Shown here piece after piece: positions 55,070-64,000 of a stretch of 64,000 bases of DNA. The position numbers were made by a program, and so were the translations under genes. The first letter of the stretch is position 1. Every line of letters starts with the position of its first letter. Below the pieces are notes generated by a model, which did no database searches, was not told the DNA's origin, and was given only the letters and a program-made list of their open reading frames with translations. This stretch comes from Isoetes taiwanensis (lineage: Eukaryota > Streptophyta > Lycopodiopsida > Isoetales > Isoetaceae). The stretch spans positions 46,553 to 110,552 of the forward strand of contig JAJEKV010000486.1 of the NCBI GenBank assembly GCA_021234155.1, given 5' to 3'.

Positions 55070-56507
55070 TGGTTGTTACACTAAAAAAAAATTTGGGCCC
55101 TTCGGGCCCTAAAAAAAGCAAACATACGTAAAAACATGTAGCAATATGTAATACGTAATATCTAGCGTTAAAGCAAATAAGAAGAAAAACTAGTATGAAA
55201 CCTGGAACTATAATATTATAGCATAATGTGATTTAATTACATACGCTTTAAAAGCATATTATTTGAAGGAAATTTAAGTCATATTGAAGACATCAGAAGT
55301 ATTATAGCAATTTTGAAGCACTCAAACTGGATAGCGGCTCAAGATACGTGATGCCCTCTGCTTGCATGACTCCCGTTCGTGATTTTTTTTTTTTTTTTTT
55401 TTTTGAAGAACTGTGTCATCAATATATTAAAAGAATGGTAATGCTACAAAGCAAGTGAGGAGGAAGGAGAACTGCCTCAAAGAGACAGCGATACCTCGAC
55501 ACTCCACAACAAACTCACAAAAAAATTGCAACTCTACTGCTGTACAAACCGACCATCACCATCTACAACACCCAAGAAGTCCCGCCAAATGGCAAACTTC
55601 CGCTCTACTAATCCCGGGAACACCAGAAAGCTTTGAAATAGCTTGTACCTGAGTCGAGGAATCAGAGAGGCTACAGGCTGCTGAATCCCCTGAAAGATCC
55701 ACAACCGCCACCGCTTCCAAATCAACCACACCAACCAATCCCGTTCGTGATGTTGAGCCTGGGCCTCGTCTGTTTCGTGCCATTCGTCTCATTGTGATAT
55801 CTGGAACTAATATCTACCATTAAAAAAATGACACAATTGTTAATAACTAGTAAATTTAAAAATAATATGAGAAACACAAGGTTGTAATACTAATATCTAG
55901 CACTATGTAGTAGATGTTATGATGTTTGAGGGATGGGCATTACATATTAAAAGGAAGGGCGATGGTATATACTAGATATTGAGGGGAAGGGTTTTATTTT
56001 TTTTTCTTTGGCTAAAAGGATGGGCACGACATATCAAGAGGAAGGGCGACATTTGAATTTTAGAAGTAAAATAGATAAGAAAACAACGACACTTTTGGAT
56101 TTAGGGCAGGTTAGGGTTTGAGCATTCGACTATGGCGGTGTGCATGCTGAAACATGGTTCTGAGGGTCGGATTTTACTGTGGTGTTGCCAGATGAGCGGG
56201 TAAAGAGCGTCCTACAGCAGATCCAAAATGCTGGATCGTTTTTTGAAGCCCAAATGCTGCGGATTGAAGCGTGAATGCTGCTTGGAACTGCCGGATTGAA
56301 GACAAATCAGAGGTTATGGGTATTGTTTTGAGGCAAACCGGCTGTGTGCTAATGGCCCTGCCTGTGTGGTAATCGGTTGTGTGGCAGTGAGAAAGTGATG
56401 GTTTGAAGTTCCGGATTGGCCCTGGCATGCAGATTGTGGCTAAAAGTAAAACTTCAAGATCTGTCTGCATCTGCACTTTACCATCCTAAATATTTGCCTG
56501 CAGGCTT
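55070..56507. other. No gene recognised; T tract
   Basis: A 22-base T run (55,383-55,404) could mark the tail of a retroposed sequence on the minus strand. Otherwise AT-rich. Confidence 0.45.
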
Positions 56508-56581
56508 CGAATCCAGGGAAGCAAGACCAAAAACAGAATAACATCGAATCCTGGGAAGCAAGACCAAAAACAGAATAACAT
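56508..56581 (+). repeat. 37-bp tandem duplication
   Basis: 56,508-56,544 and 56,545-56,581 differ at one base (CCAGGG against CCTGGG) and abut the PPR fragment. Confidence 0.9.
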
Positions 56582-56590
56582 CGGGTTTTC

Positions 56591-56893
56591 TTGGATATCT
56601 GTGAAACAGAATGGAGTCTGGATTTCCTTATGAATGATAGGACTGCATTAGACAATATTGAACAGAGAAATCCAGATAAATGGTTTAAGCTTTGCAAGCC
56701 TGATGTGAGAATGTATTCGACTTTAATGAAGGGTTCTGTTCAGAAAGGAAGACTAGGAGATGCAATGCAGATACTTTATGCCATGCAGAACCCAAAATAT
56801 TCTGACACTGCACCAAACGAACTGATATTCACGACTGCAATCAGAGCTTGCATAGCAATGGGCCTTATGACGGATTTCCTTATGAATATCTAG
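56591..56893 (+). pseudogene. Pentatricopeptide repeat (PPR) protein fragment
   Basis: About 75 residues read as PPR units: CKPDVRMYSTLMKGSVQKGR, LGDAMQILYAMQNPK, then PNELIFTTAIRACIAMGLM. The pattern P-D/N-x-x-x-Y/F-x-T-x-(M/A) at 35-residue spacing is typical. There is no ATG at the start, no organelle transit peptide, and only two repeats, against ten or more in real PPR RNA-binding proteins. The flanking TCCTTATGAATATCTAGCA stretch is partly repeated at about 56,960-57,000. Confidence 0.75.
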
Positions 56894-57783
56894 CAAGATC
56901 AAATAAGATTAAAACAGATGATTGAAGGACGGTTTTTTCTTGGATATCTGTAAACGGAATTCCTTATGAATATGTAGCATCTAGCAAGATCAAATAAGAT
57001 TTTAACAAAAAACATTGTTAGCAAACAAAAAAGAAAGATCTTGCATACCACAACTGTTGAATGAATTGTTCAATAGGACGGATTGAATTGTTCAACAGCA
57101 CGGATCGGAATACCACCACAAGAACTTCTGAGAGAAGAGAACTTCTCTGCCTTCTGAGAGAAGAGAACTTCTCTGGTTTCATGCATGCATATGAATAAGG
57201 AGGTCAAAACAAGAACCGTCAGATTGTTGAAGCTAAAAAAGATCGATGCTCCAAAAAAGCCGCACTCTAGAAATACTATTTAGTATGGCCCAATGAATAC
57301 AACACTGAAATCATAGGAAAACCATGCCAAAAAGCGTACAAAATCACAAACAAAACCCCCTGTTATAATGCTACATATTCTAATCTATTTACTGAAATTC
57401 AATAGCATAGTAGCATAATTTCCGCATGCTCCTAATGTTTCTGATGTTTAAAATTCAAATCTTCAATATTCAGACTTTCCCAACTTCAATTGGGCTGTAA
57501 AGGTGTTCTGTCCGTTGAACTCCGATGTACTTTCCGTCACATTCTCACTAGGTCAGTTTTCCTCAAGCTTGTGTTTCACCATGTTATCGTTCAGTTAATA
57601 GCCTTTGTGTAAATTCATATATTTGAAACATCTGGTCCCTACAGAATCAGTTCCAAGACCCAGACCCTTACAATGCTAAATCTATATATTTCGGATTAAC
57701 TATCTCCAATAATAACAATAATCTCATGCACCCCATGCTCTGTCAACAAAGGAATGAATCTGTGGTGAATTCGACTATGAAGA
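56894..57783. other. No gene recognised
   Basis: Contains a repeat of the PPR flank (56,930-57,000) and CTTCTGAGAGAAGAGAACTT twice (57,125 and 57,150). Otherwise nothing. Confidence 0.5.
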
Positions 57784-58105
57784 GGGTAAAAGCATGTTAG
57801 GGTGTACCACTTTTGGAACCTGCAAAAGTACATACACTAGGTACTTCAGAACTGGGTACTTTCTCATTTTTCTTTTCAATAAAACTAATATAAAAATCCA
57901 AAATAAAAGTCAAGGACGTGTTAATATTCAAAGTTAAGATAAAGATAATGCTATCAGAGACCAATATACATATATAAAGTTCTAAAACATACCTTATATT
58001 GAGATATTACACAGGTACACAGTACCCAGTCCTGGCTACCTTTTTAGGTACTTTTTTGGTCACTAAATAATACTTTTTAAGGGACACCCTAACATGCTTT
58101 TACCC
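57784..58105. mobile_element. MITE, 322 bp, 22-bp perfect TIRs, TSD aaga
   Basis: Starts GGGTAAAAGCATGTTAGGGT and ends with its exact inverse, 22 bp in all. AAGA flanks both sides (57,780-57,783 and 58,106-58,109). GGTAC occurs several times inside. No coding sequence. Confidence 0.85.
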
Positions 58106-59342
58106 AAGAACCTAGATCCTGATTTATCAAAAAGTAATCGGATATTATGTACTAACCTCTACATTGCGTATCTCTATCAAATATGCGCCCGTCCATGCGC
58201 CCGTTCAGAATGATGTTTTGGTAGAAGACCCACAATATTCTTTCTGACATGGCTCGGATTATAACTCAACTGGGAAGCTCACTTTGCCAAGCAGATTATC
58301 AAGTCTTGATCATCTCGAACCAACCTAAAAGCATGGACATCGTTCGAGGACTGGGAGCAAGTCAAGGATCTGGTATATGATAGATCTGACGTCAATGCTG
58401 GCTTCTTGTCCGGCATTGAGCCAAGTTTGCATCTTTTCTTAGTTCTAGCAGACCTTTAGATCCACAGATCTCAGCCTCTAATGAACGAGCCTAACTTTGT
58501 ATGTTTAGATAGATAGATTAGATGTTATTCTGTGTTTCAAGTTCATTTGGATGATGATGGTTTATCTCTCTGCGCACCTCTTGTGTATTAGGAAGGGGGG
58601 TAGAACCCCAGAGCCTTTGTAGATGATGCTCCTAGAATTACTTCCTTACCACCCAGTAATTGCGGCCTGTGCATAGGGGCCTGCCTGGCTGTGGGTGGCT
58701 GGGTTAGATCGGCAGATAAAGGAGACTTGCCCAATTGCAGTTGATCCCTCTGGTGCATAGCGATAGCCGAAGAACATTGTGGGCTAGGCCTGATAGTTTT
58801 CCACTGCGTGTGGGCAAGGTATGGTCTCGACACCTCCTAGGTGATGCGTCGCCTCAGTGGGGTTCAAGTCATAGACGAGCAGCGGCTCTCTAGTTCACCT
58901 GTAGTTGGCATGGATCTTCTGGAGGGGGGTGATTCCCTTCTGCCTTATCGGGACTAGGGAGATGCAACCCAGGAGTAGTCCCTCTGACTATGCACCCGGA
59001 AGGCTAAGGTTACAACCCCAATACTTTTCAGCCTATCTGCAAAGATGCAGGATGGAGTGGACTACCCAATGGCCATGTTCTTATGCCAGCCAAATCCATT
59101 TGCCATAAATTATGTCAGCATTGTTTTCTAAAGGCCCAAACCATCAGTGGATCCCCATGAGTCTGAGTCTTGGGTAGGATTTCCTTTCTTTGTTGATGCT
59201 ATTAATATTTTGTGTTCTGATGTTATGTCATGGTGAGCCACTCTTCGCGGTGGATATGTATTCATGTGATGTTATGTACTTATATTTTACGCGCTTCTGC
59301 AGCTAAGTAGATCCCGAGGGAGACGGGACGAATGACACGTGC
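58106..59342. other. No gene recognised; possible 5' part of LINE
   Basis: 58,570-59,130 is more GC-rich than its surroundings, without readable protein. It may be the decayed region ahead of the endonuclease remnant. Confidence 0.4.
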
Positions 59343-60215
59343 ATGACAGCTTATGCTAGAACAAAAATTGCAGCTCACATTAAGATAGTATCAAAACATG
59401 AATTCAAGCAATATATGTGGTTGCAAATTGAGTTGAAGAATCGTAGAGCATACATAGCTGCATGCTACTATGCACCTTTAAACATGAATGTTTATAACCA
59501 GCCAGGTCTGGATAGGGACAACCCATTACATGCACTTAACAGAGAGGTGTTGATCTACAAGGATCAAGGAGAAGTATTAGTTATTGGTGACTTTAACGCA
59601 CGAACCAAGGGTCTACAATCTATATCATATGTGAAGGAAGGAGATCCACTCCTACTTGAAGAAGATGATAAGAACTTTAAACGATCTTCCCAAGATCAGT
59701 TAAAGAATGGCATGGGTGAGCAATTGCTGGATTTTGGCACATCATATGGGCTTATGATAATGAACGGGATAGAGAGATATCCAGGGACAGGCAACAGCAC
59801 TTGCATTACTCCAATGGGAGAAAGCATTGTAGATTATGTGCTCCTATCATCCGATAGTGATTTGCTGCGACAGTTAAAATTCCAGGATAAAGTGCCAGAG
59901 TCTGATCATGTAGGCCTGGTATTAGAATTGGCAGGAGACTTGCATGTGGAAAAGAAACACATATGTTTCAAACCTAGGCTGAAGTTAAATTATGCCAAAC
60001 AGGAGATCTTCCAAGAACGAATGACTAAGGCATTAAGTTGCATAACTTGGAAAGGCACATTAGAAGAAAATTCTGGCCTCCTCATAGACACGATAATGAG
60101 AGAGGTTGCAAAGTGCTTTGGGTTTACTAAACACAGGAAGGAGTGTTGCCCATTTCTGGCAACATGGACCAGCATTTATGTGTCAGAACCTTTGTTTCAT
60201 TTATATTTCCTCTAA
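59343..60215 (+). pseudogene. LINE apurinic-type endonuclease remnant
   Basis: An open stretch of 290 codons. GDFNART at residues 82-88 carries the conserved Asp/Asn. SIVDYVLLSS (161-170) and SDHVGL (187-192) carry the Asp and His of the endonuclease/exonuclease/phosphatase fold. CYYAP (41-45) is the strand before the active loop. The first part of the domain, with the WNVHG Asn and ETW Glu, is missing, and no reverse transcriptase follows 60,215. It is a truncated copy despite the long frame. It may be a different LINE from the one at 26,950, since the two do not overlap in domain parts that can be compared. Confidence 0.8.
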
Positions 60216-63200
60216 GGAAAAGTTCCAGGCTATTGTGATCCCATTAGAGTTTGGAAGACATTTGACCAAGATTGGAAGGCATTGGGGATCTCATATTATA
60301 GCCTAGTCTTTTCTTTGAGGTAAAACACCTTTCTAGTCACATTCCCATTTGTTTAACATTTTCCCTTTGATTTGAAGACCAGGCAAAGGCTATAGCAAGT
60401 TTATCAAGGAGTCACAAGGCATTTTACCAAAGTTCAACCTTATGAAGCTTACTTGAGTTACATAGGTCACACACATGAGAATACCATCTTGGAAGTGAAA
60501 ATTGCTCTTATTCTAGCTTTGAAGTTTGGAAGACCCTTAGAGAAGTTTGGAAGACCCTTAGGCTTTTGAGCAAGCTTATTTTCACTATGAGGTATGATTT
60601 GAGCTTTAGAATAATATGTGATGAAATCAAGTGCTACAGAGGTATCCATTCTCTTCTCCATTCCATCTTATATCCCCCTTTTTATATCCCAAGAGCCCTC
60701 TTAAAACCTTTCTTTCACCATTTTTTCCACCTTTGAGTCCTTTTCTCATCATTTCACTACCCATTGTTTTATTGATCCTACCTTCATTTGGGAATTGCCC
60801 CCTATAGATCTTGAAAACTGAAAAAGGCAAGAAAACTCTATTTTCACCCTCATTTCATCTTCCTAAACCCTATTCTAGTCCAATTGCACCTTTTCCCCAT
60901 CTTTTTCCATGATTTTTTTCACCATCCCCAAGTTGCAGTATTCATTGACCATGGGTCAAAAGGGGCCAAAATTTAAATGTTTCAGCTCGATCTAAAATTT
61001 CTCTAGATGGAAAGCTTGTCAAAAAAGAGCTAATTTGGCTTTTTTTTTAAATTTTGTAAAAACCCTTGCAAAGGCCTTCAAATTTGGATTCTTGGGATCG
61101 TGCCATAAAATAAAACAAAAAAACCTATTCTAGCCTATCTACCCTATCTATTTCCACATCATTTCCACATCCCCCCATTCTCATTTCCATCTCATTTCCA
61201 CGTGGCGTGGGGCTGGGGGCCGCATTAACGGCTGGTAGTCCCCTCTGCGTGGCACGCAAAGTTATTAGACATGTCAGCATTATTCCTTATATACAGAAGC
61301 TGCCAAAACCTTTTCGGCCTGTGGGATATATAATGCTTAAGAATTTTTTTCACTTAACCCTAAAAATAGGGGAAATCGCTAACCGCCAATTCGTGCCTAA
61401 ATCTGATTGAAGCCCGCCAAATTTCACCCAAATTACCTCGAACCTTTTTCGAGACCTTGGGGATCCTCCGCGGGCACTTGATCGGGGAAGAATTGCTCAA
61501 ATTTGGCCTTAAATCACTCTACCGAGCTAGTTTGTGGGCGTAAACGGTTCTTAAACTAGCAATGCGCATCAAATCGACCGCCCTCGAGGAGATAGACCCT
61601 GTGATCTTGGGCATTTGATATTTTGGATATTATCTTGCTCTACTCTGCTCAGATTTTGCTCTATTCTGTTCGAAGCTGAAGATCTGACATGGCGTGACTT
61701 GTTCGACATCAAAGCACTTCAACTGCAACTCTAATAATCACTTCATTTTGCTTCATTGGTAGTTTTGAGGCTTTCTAGAGGCTCAGACAGCCCTGGAATT
61801 TGCTCTCAAGCACTATTACTTTTCAACTTTGGTAATACCTTTTTGATACTATCAGATTTTTCGGTATCATCTTGCTATAATACATAGACTTTGCCTGGAA
61901 AATTATTGTCATCATTGTTCATTCATCTTTTATAACCTTGCATTGTTTTTTAAAGCTTAAAACTAAATACAAAGCCAAAATATTTATTCCAAGTTATGTC
62001 CCCTTCAGGTAGTTGCATTTCATCCTCATAGAAATCCTAGAAGCCTATACATTCAGAGAAAACATATAAAAAGACTTTTCTTCATAAGCATTCATGAGTT
62101 TGTTCTTTTTCTTGAAGCTTTGGCTACTTACGTAAAAAAAAAAACTAAAACATCTTTTTGCTATTTAAACCTTATGCACGTGATCTAGAGGCTATTCTGA
62201 AGTTACCTGCACAGATCCCAACCCAAAATTCCTTATCGAACTCCATCTCGCAAATTTTGGCTCTCTGTTTTGGCGGGCCAACTTTTTTGACCCGACTTTG
62301 ACCTCGATTTTCGCGGACCTTCCTTTATTCAAATCAAGCCAAATTTTCACCAAAAGTTTCTCTGTTTGTTGACCATCTATACCATCAATCAGACCTCAAA
62401 AATCTCATAGGGTTTGTTCAGAAGGTCAGATTTTGCTCGGCAGTTTTTTTTTTGGGGACTTTAGTGATTTCGAGAAACCAAAGACTTCAAAATCAATTTT
62501 CTTGTTTCATATAATAAGGATTGATCACCCTAAGTGATCTGGAGGTTCTAACCACTTTGTTTGAGCTTCCTTTGAGGTTAGACTAAAGTTCCAGGTTTTA
62601 GGCTAACATTTTGGAGGTTCTCACGAGATTTTCACCCGGAAGTTGGAACTCCATGGCACCAAGAAAGCTTCACGCCGAGCTGTTGAGCCTATTTGGACCA
62701 CCCCAGGTAACAGTGTCAACCAGATTTAGTAGGGTAAGCATGAAAGTGGCATTAGGGCGGATTTGGGGTCTCAAAATGGCCTCCTATCAGCCATTCCACG
62801 TCATATTTCCGCTCCTTTTTTCCCATGCCACCTAGGATACCAAAAGCTCATCATTACAGATTTACTTGGAATATTCTCCCGAATAAGGGATTATGATTCA
62901 TGGCGCCATATGTATTTAATTCGATTGTGGTTGTCGGGACAGTCGATGCAACATGTGGCGCTTTCTAAAAGCCACTTGCATTATAGCATACCGGCAACTC
63001 ATGGCGTCTCTTGGTTTGTCGGATACCTGCCGCAAGGTCACCGATTCTTGCGCTTATTTTCATTTAGAGGCCATGGCCATACAAGCTTCGCCGCCACATT
63101 TCAAAATTTGAATGTGTAGGTTGGAAGCTTTGTATCGATTTTCATTTCGAAGGGCCGCGTCACAAGACCTTATGGGTGGTCCACATGGAGAAGTTTAGGC

Positions 63201-64000
63201 CCCTCCGCTGAAGTTCAAAGCGGAGTCAAACTGATTAAAATTCATTATTTGCATCAGATTTCTATAAGTTGGATCTTGCAAGGGGCTGATTTTCCAAAAC
63301 GGGGATGAATTTTTGGCCTCAACAAGTTCAAAGGGTTTTAAGCCGGTAGCTTATAGTCAGTCCATGTGAACCCAAAGATTAAGGGATCTTTACTTCATCC
63401 CAATCGGGGCTTCCCGCCCTACAATTCGAAATTTGAATTTGCTTAATGTATAAAAGCATGGATTGTAGGAGAATGGACTTTTCGATTTCCATATGCACGT
63501 TGCAAATTTCAAAACGAGGTTAGTACGGACGTTCGCCCACACGGCTTAATTGTCTTGGGGCATACAAATTGTACACCTTCATTTCAAGGCCGTATGCGAT
63601 CCACGTGATATGGAAGCTCCAAATGATGTGTGGATAAGGATCCAACCCGACTCACCTAATATGCTCCAGTCTTTCAATCGCAAAAAGGGAGGTCTAAAAA
63701 TAAGAACTTAGATCTCGGCGTGTTGTATCTTGCGTGCTCAAAAAGTGTCGAACATCAAGGCGGATGGCGGTTTATATCTATTGGATCCGTTGAGTGGCAA
63801 GAAACCGTCATTCGGGGACGTTTCAAGTTTAGTCCCGATTTTGTGGTGACGGTAACTCGGCCTCCTAGGATATTGTGAGAGATTGAGAGAGGATGAAGGC
63901 ATTGAATCTAATACGGTTCCTTGAGATGAGCCGCCCTATAAGGAAGGGGAAATGTCCGTGAAGATGCTAATAAATGACATTATACTTTGCAATGTAGGGT
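60216..64000. other. No gene recognised; likely old retroelement sequence
   Basis: 60,216-62,600 is T-rich with few frames. GAAGTTTGGAAGACCCTTAG is tandemly repeated at about 60,523-60,560. 62,600-64,000 is less AT-rich and has short frames (62,611-62,835 and 62,763-63,119) without known motifs; it resembles LTR or internal leader sequence of a large retroelement, but no LTR pair, primer site or pol was found. Confidence 0.4.

Noticed and set aside
62611-63119. Two overlapping frames near the right end as genes
   Set aside because: No recognisable domain, no TATA or splice context, and composition like the surrounding sequence.

Overview
The window is nuclear DNA of a land plant. The evidence is TATA-box genes with spliceosomal introns, plant receptor-like kinase and PPR fragments, a small secreted-peptide gene, and dense layers of plant-type mobile elements (Ty1/copia, gag-only LTR element, LINE, PIF/Harbinger, Helitron end, MITEs). 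The species cannot be named from the sequence. A large, repeat-rich genome such as a fern, lycophyte or gymnosperm is my inference. Only one gene looks intact and host-like: a 68-residue secreted peptide at 20,693-20,899 (-) with its own TATA box and poly(A) signal. Nearly everything else is mobile or broken.

Layout. 1-2,539: gag-only LTR element, inserted into the last codons of a histone-H3-like gene. 2,540-about 5,330 (+) and 22,591-26,704 (-): two decayed copies, in opposite orientation, of an unrecognised multigene element. Copy 2 carries a histone H3-like gene whose N-terminus imitates the H3 tail and whose C-terminus is a recognisable H3 fold, followed by a Gag-like or nucleoprotein-like gene with an intron kept in both copies. 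Each gene is preceded by a pair of about 70-bp imperfect hairpins set about 132 bp apart, then AAACCCTAG and TATAAATA. 6,440-11,399: dead copia element. 11,913-12,060: interstitial TTAGGG-type telomere repeats. 12,216-12,750: MITE. 13,058-14,767: LINE RT remnant. 15,829-19,112: 1.65-kb tandem duplication. 26,950-27,775: LINE ORF1/endonuclease remnant. 29,850: Helitron terminus. 33,490-37,570: Harbinger-type trihelix and transposase genes with a broken LRR receptor kinase between them.

37,850-52,609 is a nest that can be read layer by layer from target-site duplications. A receptor-like kinase gene (-) was split by a copia element (38,912-52,336, TSD aagat). The copia was then split by a 6.6-kb DNA transposon (40,673-47,269, 8-bp TSD cctgcaac) and by a solo LTR (48,545-50,338, TSD atgag). 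The DNA transposon encodes a DUF7869-like putative DDE transposase and a divergent second gene. The second gene's first intron holds eight palindromes at a strict 42-bp period. The 535-bp MITE at 12,216 has the same ends and its own perfect 8-bp TSD, so the family has moved at least twice here.

52,610-64,000 is gene-poor: a foldback element, a PPR fragment, a MITE with 22-bp TIRs, a LINE endonuclease remnant and unassigned AT-rich sequence. The two items most worth following up are the histone-H3-bearing hairpin element and the DUF7869 transposon family.
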